Numbered from the stretch's first letter, positions 16,628 to 25,734 are shown. The stretch: 37,245 bases of DNA from CAYLNH01 sp964384625 (GCA_964384625.1 CAYLNH010000036.1:1-37245); one strand, 5' to 3'. Made by a program: numbers and translations. Notes: generated by a model not told the origin, from the sequence alone.

Positions 16628-19600
16628 GGTCGGTTCAGCCTATCGTCTTGGGTTTGCGGCGTCACAAGTGCGGTTCCCCCAGGCACGGAGGTCCTTTCAA
16701 GCCGGATTGGTTGCGAGCAGTGCACTCTGATTGGGGAGTCTTGTCTGGTGGCGGTAAGTGTTGGTTCTGGAGGAGCCAGTCGCAACTTCAGCTTGTTTTT
16801 CGACTCGGCCCACGGCAAGGCGACCGGCAAGGATTTCGGAGGCTGTGCGCTCCAGGAGCCGACGGTGAGCGTGAGGTACGGCAATTCCGCGGCTTCGGCC
16901 GGCAGGCGCCAACGTTGGATCAGAACTTCCCCGCAACGCGCGAGGTCCAACGGATACGGCTGCGCGTGTGGCCCGACGAAGCGGCTGCCGGTGCTGAAGC
17001 ATGGGCGCCAATCCCCGTCGCAAAGCTGCAGATGGGGTCGGTATCCGGAGTACGTCCGGTCACGCAATTCCCAATGAATGGTGATCTCGATCATCGGATC
17101 CGACGTGGATGCCGGACGAATGCTGTATCCGAGGAAGCGCAGGCGGCCGCCGAAATCAACTCTGCAGTGAACGTTGGATGTCAGCATCTGGAGCTTCTCG
17201 CGCCATTCCGGGGCCGCGTTGAGCGCGACCAGTTGTTGCAGCGTGCCGCGGTGGTGCGGGACGAGTGCATGTGCTTTGAGAAAGGCTTTGCGAGCGCCTT
17301 GGTCGTCATTCCGTGCCCGGCGGGCCAGGCCCAGGTAGTACCAGAGCAAGTGCCGCTGCCGCCAATAGCGGACCTCATCGCCGGGCTGAGCGATCAACGC
17401 TTCGAGGATGTCAGCGCCTTCTTCTGAATGGCCGGCGAGCAAGGCGGCGGCGCCAAGGGCGAATTCCATCGTGACGTGTTTGCCGGTGCGATCACTCTGG
17501 TTTGCCAATCGGCAGACGCGTTGATATGCCGCCGGCGGGAGTTCGTCGTTGGTTGTCACCAGGCGGAAGAGGTAATCTCCGGCACTTTCCCAGTGCGGCG
17601 GGATTGAAGGACGTCCCTCGGCGTGGGCGCATTCGGCAGCAAGCAGGAGAGCTTCCGGCCACGCATGATCCCGGCGGAGCAAGCGGCGGCAGAGGTCCGC
17701 AGCCTCCGGATGCCGGCCGCGTCGGGCAAGGGCTTCGGCTTGACGCAGTTCGTCAAGATGTGCCGACCGCAACTGTTCCCGGTAGTCCGTAAAGGCCTGA
17801 TTGCATGCCGGTTGTTCCTGCAGGAGGGCCAAGACTTCGAGACGTCGTGCGGCAATCCACAGGCGCCGCTGCTGTCGTTCCTTGACGGTCAGATGCCGAC
17901 GATGTTGATGGTCGAGGTCGAGCGATTGGCCGTGGTTGGCCCTGGCCGGCGTATCAGGGCGCATAGTCCATGGTCGGAGTTCGGTCACGGCCACTCTGCT
18001 GTCATTGAGGCGGGACATTGCCTCCAGGCAGGTGAGCAAAAGGCGCCAGCGGCCTTCGCGCCAAAGCCACTGCGCCAATTCCTTGCGAGCAGCAAAGGTC
18101 TCGGGTGTGACCTGTCGGGGGCCGTCGGGACCGAGTACCGCAGCGGCAAGGGGATAGACTTCGCCGGCGGAGACGGGAGAAAAGCGTACGGCGGCGCGCA
18201 AATCGGCCACTGCGGCTGCACGCACTGCGTCCGACTCGTCACACTTCTTGCCGGCCGCCAAGAGGCGGAAGCGTCCGGTATTGAGCCGCAGCCGGGGCCG
18301 GCAGGGCGCCAGCCAGACTGCGCGTGCGGCGCACGGCAGAGCGCCAGTATACGACTGCTTTCTCAGCGTCCACATCAACTCGACGTGGTATGGAGCGGCA
18401 ATCGGGCATTTGCTGATCGCTCTTCTCAGGTTGTTGGCGGCGCCGCTTTCAAATCGTTCTGAGAGCGGCTCCGGAGTCAGGCTCTGCTGTTGCTCCAGGG
18501 CCACTGCCAAGGCCGTGACCCTGCTGTCATCTACTGTGTGTCCGAGCATCTGTTGTGCGCGTTTGCGGGCGCGAGACTGGGCCAGTTTGTCGCGCAGTCG
18601 CCGGGCGTGGAGGGCCAGGGCCCAGTCCACCCGCGGGTCGGACGGATCCAGAGCCGCGAGGCGATGCAGGCGGCCAAGGGGGTCCTTGACCGGCCACCGG
18701 TGTACGGGCAGACAGAACGTCGGGTTGACTTCTCGCGGTTCGGCTTGGGCCAGACAGCGATGCAGTTCGATGTCGACGACCGCTCGCCGCAGGGGCCAGA
18801 CCATGAGGGCCAGCGGCAGGCCCACTCCCAGAACCAAGAGAATCGGCCGTAATCGCGGCGAACCGGTCGGAATCCGGAATGCCGGGATTCTGTTCGCCTC
18901 CTCCGCTCCTACTTCCGGCCATTGTCGGGCCGCGAACGCCAGCGCGGCGATCGCGGCGAAGGTCAGGCCGTTAGCCATCAACCGCAGGATGCCGGCGTCG
19001 AAGAAACTGTGGATGAGCATAACGGCGACGCCGGCGAGAGCGCCGAGGCCAAGGTGCCTGGCTAACGCATGCGGGTGTCGTCGCAAGTGCCGAACGCAAA
19101 CGGCGAAGTAGACTGCTGCGGCCGCGACGACCAGAACCAGGGCGGGCAGGCCATATTCGCAGGCGATCTGCAGCCAGTCGTTGTGCAGGTACTCTGCAAT
19201 GCGATCGCCGAAACGGCCGGATTGATAGCGTTCGAAGGCGAAGCGGAAACTGCCGCCGCCTGTGCCGAACAACGGGAAGTCTCTCAGTTGGTCGAAGCCC
19301 GACGCCATGAGATCGACGCGATCCGCCCACGTCGCAGATCGCCCGGATAGAGCGTCTTCCAGGCGTTTTGCCACCGTATGCAGGCTGCCCACCGCCAGTG
19401 CTCCCAGCAGACAGAACACGAGCGCCGACAAGCCGATGGTTGCCCGACGCAAACCGCACAGAAGCCCGAGGCCCACAAGCAGTGCGACAGCGGCAACGGC
19501 GACCGACAGAATGCCGCCGCGCGACAAGGTCCCGCACAGACCAATTGTCAGCACGACCAGGAATCCCAGCAGGACCATTGAAAGAACTGCCGACCGTTTT

Positions 19601-20337
19601 GATAAAAGGTCGGGAAGCCCTCGGGTTGATCTTGATTCTTGACGTGCTCGGTTCACGAGACTTAAGGCTGAAACCAACGTCAGTGGAATCAGCATGCCGA
19701 GAAATTGGGCCAGGTGATTCTTGTTCAGGTAACTGCCCGTAACTGCTTTGAGATGGACAGTTCGCGCGTACCAGAAGACGTGCGGTGCGCCCGATGCCGT
19801 CTGCTGCAAGCCGTACAGACACTGCAGCACCCCCGCCGCCAGCAGAGCCCCGATGAGGGGCGCGGCGTGCCGCGGTGTGCGGACGGTGTGCACCACCAGA
19901 AAGAAGCAGAGCATCAACCCGGCCGTGCACGCGAGCGCCATGGCGCTCGCGTGCGGGTAGAGCGAAAGTGTCACCCAGCCGTCGAGGACCTCCGGCGCCA
20001 GACGTTCGTAACTCGCGAGCGTTTCAGGAGACAGCAGGCCGATCACGGCCGGCGGCAAGGGGACCAACTGCAGCGACTGCAGGAGCAGGATTGCGGCCAG
20101 CGGCAGCCAGAGCCAGGTCCGGACCAGGCGAATGCGCCCCCGCCGGACCTCGCCGGCGAGCCACACGGAAGCGGCAAGCAGGAGCAGCACGAGGCAAAGT
20201 GCGCGGCTCCAGTCGGCCACCGCGCCCATCGCCCACGGGGCGGCGAACAGGAGGAACGCCAGGATCCCGATCACGATCCAGTTGAGAGTTTCGGCAACTC
20301 GATCCCGCGCTTGTGCCATGCTACTGACCTGCTGCAT
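16624..20337 (-). CDS. Wzy-like polymerase/ligase fused to a long TPR region and a C-terminal beta domain
   Basis: The product is 1237 residues. Residues about 20-510 are a multi-helix O-antigen ligase/polymerase domain with GSYLNKNHLAQFL, TLSRGGILS, a periplasmic loop ending in FPLFGTGGGSFRFAFERYQ, and EYLHNDWLQIACEYGLP. Residues about 560-1050 are helical and TPR-like (for example LEALIAQPGD and YYLGLARRARNDDQGARKAF). Residues about 1070-1200 look like a beta-sandwich (RLRFLGYSIRP, ITIHWELRDR), a type also seen at the ends of large membrane glycosyltransferases. ATG 20337 overlaps the phosphatase gene by 17 bases. ATG 20319, one base after the phosphatase stop and with AGGT upstream, is an equally good start. 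The large soluble half may hold partners or glycan outside the membrane. Confidence 0.85.
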   Translation of the reverse strand: MQQVSSMAQARDRVAETLNWIVIGILAFLLFAAPWAMGAVADWSRALCLVLLLLAASVWLAGEVRRGRIRLVRTWLWLPLAAILLLQSLQLVPLPPAVIGLLSPETLASYERLAPEVLDGWVTLSLYPHASAMALACTAGLMLCFFLVVHTVRTPRHAAPLIGALLAAGVLQCLYGLQQTASGAPHVFWYARTVHLKAVTGSYLNKNHLAQFLGMLIPLTLVSALSLVNRARQESRSTRGLPDLLSKRSAVLSMVLLGFLVVLTIGLCGTLSRGGILSVAVAAVALLVGLGLLCGLRRATIGLSALVFCLLGALAVGSLHTVAKRLEDALSGRSATWADRVDLMASGFDQLRDFPLFGTGGGSFRFAFERYQSGRFGDRIAEYLHNDWLQIACEYGLPALVLVVAAAAVYFAVCVRHLRRHPHALARHLGLGALAGVAVMLIHSFFDAGILRLMANGLTFAAIAALAFAARQWPEVGAEEANRIPAFRIPTGSPRLRPILLVLGVGLPLALMVWPLRRAVVDIELHRCLAQAEPREVNPTFCLPVHRWPVKDPLGRLHRLAALDPSDPRVDWALALHARRLRDKLAQSRARKRAQQMLGHTVDDSRVTALAVALEQQQSLTPEPLSERFESGAANNLRRAISKCPIAAPYHVELMWTLRKQSYTGALPCAARAVWLAPCRPRLRLNTGRFRLLAAGKKCDESDAVRAAAVADLRAAVRFSPVSAGEVYPLAAAVLGPDGPRQVTPETFAARKELAQWLWREGRWRLLLTCLEAMSRLNDSRVAVTELRPWTMRPDTPARANHGQSLDLDHQHRRHLTVKERQQRRLWIAARRLEVLALLQEQPACNQAFTDYREQLRSAHLDELRQAEALARRGRHPEAADLCRRLLRRDHAWPEALLLAAECAHAEGRPSIPPHWESAGDYLFRLVTTNDELPPAAYQRVCRLANQSDRTGKHVTMEFALGAAALLAGHSEEGADILEALIAQPGDEVRYWRQRHLLWYYLGLARRARNDDQGARKAFLKAHALVPHHRGTLQQLVALNAAPEWREKLQMLTSNVHCRVDFGGRLRFLGYSIRPASTSDPMIEITIHWELRDRTYSGYRPHLQLCDGDWRPCFSTGSRFVGPHAQPYPLDLARCGEVLIQRWRLPAEAAELPYLTLTVGSWSAQPPKSLPVALPWAESKNKLKLRLAPPEPTLTATRQDSPIRVHCSQPIRLERTSVPGGTALVTPQTQDDRLNRP

Positions 20338-21121
20338 GTTTGATCCGCGGCGGCGAGAGCCAGCGCCGCCAGAACGGCTTCCGATTTGTATCGGGCACGG
20401 TCGCAGCGATGAACTCCCCGCGCAGAATGCACAGGGGGCGTTCCTGGAACCATTCCCTGACGGCGTCGCGGCCGAGTGCGCGGCCGATCGGTCCGCGCGC
20501 GCGGCTCAGGGCCGGCGGACGTTCGGCGACGGAGTGCGCATCGCTGGCTACCAAGTGCGCCAAGCCGCGATTGAGCAGTTCCAGGGCACACTGTTGCGCG
20601 GCGCTGCCGAAATGCCCGGTGAAACTTGCAGCAGTCAGTTGCGTCAAGACGCCGGCGTTGACCAGGGGCTGCAGCCGTTCCGGGCACTGCTGGATGGCGC
20701 GATTCCGTTCGGGATGGGCGATCACCGGGGTCACTCCGGCCAATTGCAGATCGAACAGCAACTCCTGCAGGTGCGGCGGGAGGACATCGCAACCAAGTTC
20801 GAGCAACAGGTGAGTGCCGGCATCGCCGAGGGTCAGGACTTCGCCGGCGCTGACCCGCGCGGCCAAGTCCGGGAGAACCTGCGTTTCCGCTCCGGGCAGC
20901 ACTCTCAATGGAATTGCCGTTTGCTCCAGCAGGCGGCAAAGCCGGTCGACGCCGGCGAGAATATCTTCGCGTGTGACAGCATGGGTCCCGAACATATGCG
21001 GTGTCGCAACCGCGGTGTCGACGCCGTCGGCTACGAGCAGGCGGCACATCTCGATTGCTTCGCCGTCGGTATCCGGGCCGTCGTCCAGTCCGGGAATGAT
21101 GTGCGTATGCAGATCGATCAT
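20321..21121 (-). CDS. CpsB/YwqE-type PHP-family tyrosine-protein phosphatase
   Basis: The product is 266 residues. All metal ligands of the PHP phosphatases are in place: DLHTHIIPGLDDG (His5, His7), ATPH (His42), GAE (Glu79), AHPERN (His136) and ASDAH (Asp194, His196). It should dephosphorylate the tyrosine cluster of the neighbouring autokinase and so cycle its activity in chain-length control. It starts five bases after the autokinase stop with no ribosome site, so it probably depends on translational reinitiation. Confidence 0.92.
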   Translation of the reverse strand: MIDLHTHIIPGLDDGPDTDGEAIEMCRLLVADGVDTAVATPHMFGTHAVTREDILAGVDRLCRLLEQTAIPLRVLPGAETQVLPDLAARVSAGEVLTLGDAGTHLLLELGCDVLPPHLQELLFDLQLAGVTPVIAHPERNRAIQQCPERLQPLVNAGVLTQLTAASFTGHFGSAAQQCALELLNRGLAHLVASDAHSVAERPPALSRARGPIGRALGRDAVREWFQERPLCILRGEFIAATVPDTNRKPFWRRWLSPPRIKHAAGQ

Positions 21122-21126
21122 GGGGG

Positions 21127-23277
21127 TTATTTGAGTGCTGGTTCCTTTTTCGGCTTGCCGTTGCCGCCGTTGTCGTGGTAGCCGTAGCTGTGAGCGGAGT
21201 AATAGCCGTAGCCGTAGGCGCTCTTGGGAGCGGCGACGCCGTTGAGCACGGTCCCCAGGATTTTGACGCCGCCGCGATCGAGCACCTTGCGGGCGTGTGC
21301 CACAAGGCTGCGGTCGGAAGAGAACATCTGCACCACGAGGACGATTCCATGGAGGCTGGCGCCAAGAACGACGGCGTCGGTGACGCTGTGGACCGGGGGC
21401 GTGTCAAAGAGGATGCAGTCGTAGTCGGTCTCGATGTCGGCGAGAAACTCCCGCAGCCGCTCCCCGCCGAGAAGTTCGGCGGGGTTCGGCGGGACCGGGC
21501 CGCTGGCCATGGCGTCCAGGTTCTTGATGGGGGTGTTCTGGATGAACTCGGCCGGACAGATGCGGTCGGCGCCGGCGAGGATGTTGCTGAGTCCTTTGTT
21601 GGCGGGTAACTGCAGCGCTTTGGTGAGCCGCGGCCGGCGTAGATCGCTGTCAATCACGAGCACGCGTTTGCCGCTCTGCGCCAGGGCGATGGCGAGGTTG
21701 GCGCTGACCATCGTCTTCCCCTCGCCGGGCAGGGCGCTGGTGACGGCGAACTGCTGACAGGATGCGCCCAGCCGGGTGAACGCCAGAGCGGTGCGGACGG
21801 AGCGGAAGCTCTCGGCCAGTGCCGAATGCGGTTGTTCGGCGGTGATCAGGTCGGCCGCGGTGCCGTTCGCTTTGCCGTTCAGCGCCGGGACATAGCCGAG
21901 AATGGGACTCTCGAGCATGGCCTCGACTTCTTCCTGGCTCTTGATGCTGGTGTCCAGATGGTCGACCAGGAATGACAGCGCGACGCCGAGCAGCAGGCCG
22001 ATCAACCCCGCCAGGGCGAGGATCCGGGCCTTCCGCGGCCGGACCGGACGGATCGGCTCGGTCGCGGGTGAAACGACAAATACGGTCTCATTCTTGGCGC
22101 CGGCAGCCATGGCGATCTCGATCTCGGAAATCCGCTGACTGACGGCGTGATAGCCGTTTTCCAGAATCTCGCGGGACTCTTTCAGGACGGCGTAGCGGGC
22201 TGCTTGCTTGTTGAATTCGAAAACAGCCTTTTCCTGTTCAGCCAGAGCCTGACGCAGTTGGTCTTCACGGCCGCGGGCCCTTTGGAAGTCGGCTTCGGCG
22301 GCTCCCAGAACGTTCTGAACTTCGTTATCGATACGTTCATTTGCCGTCTGCAGTGCGGCTGCGGCGGCGAGAACTTCGGGATGTTTCGCCCCCAGCCGGC
22401 TGGCCAATGAGCTGTGTTCCAGTTGCAGGCGCGCCCGTTCGAGCTTGAGATCGCGAATTACCGGATTGCCGACGATCTCGGGGAGCTGCCGACGCAGGGC
22501 AAGATCCTTCAGCGCCTTCTTGACGTTGTCTCGCCGGCTCTGGACACGAATCCTTTCGGTCTCGGCACCGGTGACACCGCGGCTCAGTGCTTTGAGTCGT
22601 TCGACAACAATGTCCTGTCCCTGCTCGAGTGAGACCATGTTGTGTGTTGCCATGAACTGCTGCAACTCTTCCGTCTTCGCCTGCAGTTTGGGACGCAGCT
22701 GATCGGCCTTGACCTGAAGTGCTTCGAGCCCGTCTTCCGAGACGCCGACGGAACGTTCGCGGGTGGTTTTCAGATAGTGGTTGACGAGCGTTTCGACAGC
22801 GCGTCGGGCCACGACCGGATCCGGCCAGTCGAAGGCGACTTCAACGACGTAGGTATTGGGGAAGCCGCGAACGTCGAAACGTTTTCTGAGGACGTCGATG
22901 GGGTCTTCGGCATCGCGAAACTTCGGCATGCGATTAAAGCCCAGATCCGGATCGTTGTAGGTCCGTTCCAGGTTGGGTCGGCTGAGGATGAGGGCCTGTT
23001 GTGTCTGCAGGAACTCGCGCCGCAGGGCGTGGCCCGCGCCGGCGCCGAAGGTGGGGTCATAGACTTCCTCCACATCCACTACGCGGGCCCGCGTCGGCTG
23101 CATGAGCAGATGGCAGGATGCCCGGTATATCGGTGTGGTTGTCGTTACGTAGACGACGGCGGCGAGGACCGCCAGACCGGTGGCACCAATCCAGAGCCAT
23201 CGTCGCACGCTGAGCACCTGCAGGTAATCACGCAATTGCCATTGGCGTGCGGTCTCGGGAGTCGGAAGAAGGTCCAT
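21127..23277 (-). CDS. Polysaccharide co-polymerase/tyrosine autokinase (Wzc type)
   Basis: The product is 716 residues. A Wzz-like periplasmic region with long coiled-coil segments (about 190-390) lies between two membrane helices (about 28-46 and 425-445). The cytoplasmic BY-kinase domain has Walker A ALPGEGKT (near 515), Walker A' VLVIDSD (near 540) and Walker B CILFDTPP (near 620). A C-terminal tail with six tyrosines between about 688 and 702 (AYGYGYYSAHSYGYH) is the expected autophosphorylation cluster. GGAG lies ten bases before ATG 23277. It controls chain length and export with the Wza-like protein and the CpsB-like phosphatase next to it. Confidence 0.95.
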   Translation of the reverse strand: MDLLPTPETARQWQLRDYLQVLSVRRWLWIGATGLAVLAAVVYVTTTTPIYRASCHLLMQPTRARVVDVEEVYDPTFGAGAGHALRREFLQTQQALILSRPNLERTYNDPDLGFNRMPKFRDAEDPIDVLRKRFDVRGFPNTYVVEVAFDWPDPVVARRAVETLVNHYLKTTRERSVGVSEDGLEALQVKADQLRPKLQAKTEELQQFMATHNMVSLEQGQDIVVERLKALSRGVTGAETERIRVQSRRDNVKKALKDLALRRQLPEIVGNPVIRDLKLERARLQLEHSSLASRLGAKHPEVLAAAAALQTANERIDNEVQNVLGAAEADFQRARGREDQLRQALAEQEKAVFEFNKQAARYAVLKESREILENGYHAVSQRISEIEIAMAAGAKNETVFVVSPATEPIRPVRPRKARILALAGLIGLLLGVALSFLVDHLDTSIKSQEEVEAMLESPILGYVPALNGKANGTAADLITAEQPHSALAESFRSVRTALAFTRLGASCQQFAVTSALPGEGKTMVSANLAIALAQSGKRVLVIDSDLRRPRLTKALQLPANKGLSNILAGADRICPAEFIQNTPIKNLDAMASGPVPPNPAELLGGERLREFLADIETDYDCILFDTPPVHSVTDAVVLGASLHGIVLVVQMFSSDRSLVAHARKVLDRGGVKILGTVLNGVAAPKSAYGYGYYSAHSYGYHDNGGNGKPKKEPALK

Positions 23278-23301
23278 ATCAGTCGGACTCCGGGTTGTGG
23301 T

Positions 23302-24369
23302 TTAATTCAGGCTGTAGCCGACCCCGAAGATGCCCTTGAACAGATCGGCAAACGCTACCCAGAAGCGCTTGCCGCCGGTTTGCCGGACTTCGATCACATC
23401 GTCCGGCAGGAGAAAGGGATCGGGCGTCGTCCCGCGGCTGATCGCCACCAGATCAATGGGGAGATTTACGGTGCCTCCGGGACTGCGGCGCTTGAGCACA
23501 CAAGCCCGCGGCGAAGCTTTCCCTGCCGCCAGGCCGTGGGCCAGCGCGATCCCCTGCAGCACGGTCACCGGGCGGTTCAGGGGGAAACTGCCGGACTCGC
23601 GGACGAAGCCGATGACATAGAAACTGCGGGCCTCGGGGATGCTGACCACATCACCCGGCTGCAGCTCAATGTTCAACGTCAGATCACCCAGCTCCAACAG
23701 CTCGTAGAGGTCCACTTGAATAGTCTTGGCATCGTCGGGCTCAGCCGTCACTAATTTTTCCGTCTCTGTTGTTGTCGACGGTGTGTGACGCATGATGTGG
23801 CAGACCTGGCCGCTGCGTTCGGTCAGGCCGCCGGCCTGAGCCAATGCCTCAAGCAGACTCATGCTGTTGTGCTGCAGCGCATAGACGCCCGGCGTTCGCA
23901 CCGTGCCGAAGACCGCGATCTTTTTGCTGCCGTATTGCTGCACGCCGACATTGACCCGGGGCAGCTTGAGGATCTCGCCGTCTTTAAGTCGCTTCTCGAG
24001 GTGTTTGCGGATTTCCGTCACCGTTAAGCCGGCAACTTCAATGTCGCCCAACACCGGCAGGGCAATGGTTCCCGTGTCTGCGACGCGGACCGCCGCGGTG
24101 AACGTCTCATTCCGGGTCTCCAACTCGAAGATGCTGACGTCCAGAACATCTCTGCCGCCGACGCGATAATCGCCCTTTGTTGGCCGTGACAGCGCGGTGC
24201 CGGTCAACTTCGCCAGCGACTTCCGATTGCTCAGAGACGTTCGCCTGGAAAGAATCGCAGTGTTGACTTCTTCGATTTCGGTCGACGCGCAGCCGCAAAA
24301 CAGTATCAGGCCCGTCAAGCCCGGCAGCAATGCCGGCAGCATACGGAGGGTTGTCCGAACGATACTCAT
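23302..24369 (-). CDS. Polysaccharide export outer-membrane lipoprotein (Wza type)
   Basis: The product is 355 residues. A signal peptide ends in a lipobox (ILFCGC, lipidated Cys27). The Poly_export domain starts at DYRVGGRDVLDVSIF and includes VLGDIEVAGLTVTEIR. It is followed by SLBB-type repeats (KIAVFGTVRTPGVYAL and FYVIGFVRESGSFPL). The C-terminus is short and ends near the GVGYSLN residues. It should form the outer-membrane export channel. The ribosome site is weak. It starts 12 bases after the stop of the small secreted protein, so translation may be coupled. Confidence 0.93.
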   Translation of the reverse strand: MSIVRTTLRMLPALLPGLTGLILFCGCASTEIEEVNTAILSRRTSLSNRKSLAKLTGTALSRPTKGDYRVGGRDVLDVSIFELETRNETFTAAVRVADTGTIALPVLGDIEVAGLTVTEIRKHLEKRLKDGEILKLPRVNVGVQQYGSKKIAVFGTVRTPGVYALQHNSMSLLEALAQAGGLTERSGQVCHIMRHTPSTTTETEKLVTAEPDDAKTIQVDLYELLELGDLTLNIELQPGDVVSIPEARSFYVIGFVRESGSFPLNRPVTVLQGIALAHGLAAGKASPRACVLKRRSPGGTVNLPIDLVAISRGTTPDPFLLPDDVIEVRQTGGKRFWVAFADLFKGIFGVGYSLN

Positions 24370-24381
24370 ATCGCCGTGTTC

Positions 24382-24864
24382 TCAGGGGCTGACAGGCACA
24401 TAGACCGTGTCGCCGTCATCTCCGGAACGCCGGATCAGCGGCACTGCGACGATTACCGAGACCACGCCGGCGCCGACAACCCACGGCACCCAGGCGCCGG
24501 CCCGTCGTTCGTCATCATCGTCGTCGGGCATCAGGACGAGCAGCTCGCGGGACACGGCCTCGTCGGTGGCGACCATGGTCATCGGCTGCATTTCGCCGAC
24601 CGCGAGCTCATAGGTGCCGCGCGCCAGTTTCGTCAGGGTGCATCCACCCTTTTTGTCGGTTTTCAGTTGGGCCACCAGCTTCCCTTTTTGGGAAATGCGA
24701 ACGACGGCTCCGGCGATCGGTTTTCGATCCGGGGTGAAGACCACACACTTGATCTTGCCGGCACGCACGTTGAGACGGGGTACATCCGGCGCCGCCATGG
24801 TTGCCGTGACGCCCATGAGTAGCGCCGTCAACGCACTGGCAAGTTTCGTCCACAGTCGATTCAT
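24382..24864 (-). CDS. Small secreted/membrane protein with a carboxypeptidase regulatory-like (Ig-like) domain
   Basis: The product is 160 residues and is the first gene of the EPS locus. A signal peptide (about 1-25) is followed by a beta-rich domain with KCVVFTPDRKPIAGAVVRIS and LARGTYELAVG, the pattern of CarboxypepD_reg/prealbumin-like domains. An acidic DDDDDE stretch, one hydrophobic helix (about 122-142) and a short tail complete it. ATG 24864 has AAGGAG eight bases upstream; the in-frame GTG 24873 is too close to that site. Its job is not known. Position and topology suggest an envelope accessory protein for export. Confidence 0.75.
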   Translation of the reverse strand: MNRLWTKLASALTALLMGVTATMAAPDVPRLNVRAGKIKCVVFTPDRKPIAGAVVRISQKGKLVAQLKTDKKGGCTLTKLARGTYELAVGEMQPMTMVATDEAVSRELLVLMPDDDDDERRAGAWVPWVVGAGVVSVIVAVPLIRRSGDDGDTVYVPVSP

Positions 24865-24987
24865 CCTTCTCACTCCTTCACTTGTTCGGTGCTGAATTTC
24901 GCGGCAGATACAGGTTCACAGATTTTTCCTGGGGCGTCGGGCGGTTTCCGTTGAGCGGCAGCGAAACCGGCCGCAAGTCATCAACCG

Positions 24988-24993
24988 ATTGTA
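24988..24993 (-). promoter_or_regulatory. Putative -10 element of the EPS operon
   Basis: TACAAT on the minus strand matches five of six consensus bases. It lies about 125 bases upstream of the first EPS gene and 26 bases below the 32-bp dyad. The sequence 17 bases upstream is a poor -35, as expected for an activator-dependent promoter. It is a single-motif prediction. Confidence 0.4.
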
Positions 24994-25019
24994 AGGACCG
25001 GTTGGCCGCTTTCCACCGC

Positions 25020-25051
25020 GACTACGACCATGGTCTTATAGGTCTTTAGTC
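25020..25051 (-). promoter_or_regulatory. 32-bp dyad operator candidate, EPS-proximal copy
   Basis: On the minus strand the sequence begins GACTAAAGACCTAT and ends GACCATGGTCGTAGTC. It matches the copy at 25806-25837 at 24 of 32 positions in the same orientation. GACTACGAC and GTCGTAGTC (25020-25028, 25049-25057) also form a perfect 9-bp inverted repeat. The site overlaps the end of the upstream regulator gene and lies ahead of the EPS genes. Binding by the two FixJ/LuxR-type proteins next to it is an inference. Confidence 0.6.
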
Positions 25052-25734
25052 GTAGTCAACGAATTCGCTGAGGCTTGGGGAAGGCCGTTTGTGCTGCTGC
25101 CGGAGCCGGCAGTAACGAGGTGATACGCGGTTTCCGGTTGGGTCGGCAACACACCCAGGGCCAATGCCAGACACACGAGTTCGACGACGGATGCGGCTTT
25201 CATCTTGTGCATCATGCGGCCGCGATGCACCTTGACCGTCTTTTCGCTGATACCCAGGTCCGCGGCGATCTCGCGGTTGAGCTGTCCGTGGACAACCCGT
25301 TCGAAGACCTGCCGTTCCCGCGGCGTCAACGTACACGCTCGGGCTTCGAGCGCGGCCTGTCGTTGCTGTGCCCGGCGGCGTTTGCGGGATTCGCGCAGGG
25401 CTCGTGCCAGGGCGTCCCGCAAAGCGCCCTCCCGAATCGGACGGCACAGACAATCCAGAGCGCCGGCCTTCATGGCGCGGACGGCAATCGGACCCGCATG
25501 CGGCTCAATAACAGCAATTGCCGGCAACGAATTTGCCAGCAGGGCAAGCCCCGGATCGTCGCTGCCGGCCAGGTAGAGGACCAGGCAGTCCGGGGAGCCG
25601 GCGGGATCACAAGTGCGGCCGTCGCAATGTTCGACGGCCCGGCAGCCGACGGCCTGAATCGTGCGACACAGGAATCGGCGCAAGCCTTTGTCGGCAGCGA
25701 TAACATCGACTCTCTCCGGGGGACTTGCGGGCAT
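25036..25734 (-). CDS. LuxR-type regulator with a degenerate receiver domain
   Basis: The product is 232 residues. The C-terminal LuxR helix-turn-helix (LTPRERQVFERV, then ISEKTVKVHRGRMM) is intact and nearly identical to that of the protein at 25869-26516. The receiver aligns to the same paralog (AMKAGALD shared), but the phospho-Asp is Tyr54 (LVLYLA against LLLDIF), the switch Lys is Arg98 (CRPI against TKPL) and two of three acidic-pocket Asp are Ala. It should therefore not be controlled by phosphorylation. A 35-residue tail, absent from the paralog, runs into the 32-bp dyad. ATG 25734 has no clear ribosome site. It probably acts on EPS transcription; whether as activator or competitor is unknown. 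Confidence 0.88.
   Translation of the reverse strand: MPASPPERVDVIAADKGLRRFLCRTIQAVGCRAVEHCDGRTCDPAGSPDCLVLYLAGSDDPGLALLANSLPAIAVIEPHAGPIAVRAMKAGALDCLCRPIREGALRDALARALRESRKRRRAQQRQAALEARACTLTPRERQVFERVVHGQLNREIAADLGISEKTVKVHRGRMMHKMKAASVVELVCLALALGVLPTQPETAYHLVTAGSGSSTNGLPQASANSLTTTKDL

Noticed and set aside
20271..21653. Minus-strand 460-codon frame covering the phosphatase and the kinase end
   Set aside because: It overlaps two confident genes in another frame and its sequence is low-complexity Arg/Pro/Ser.
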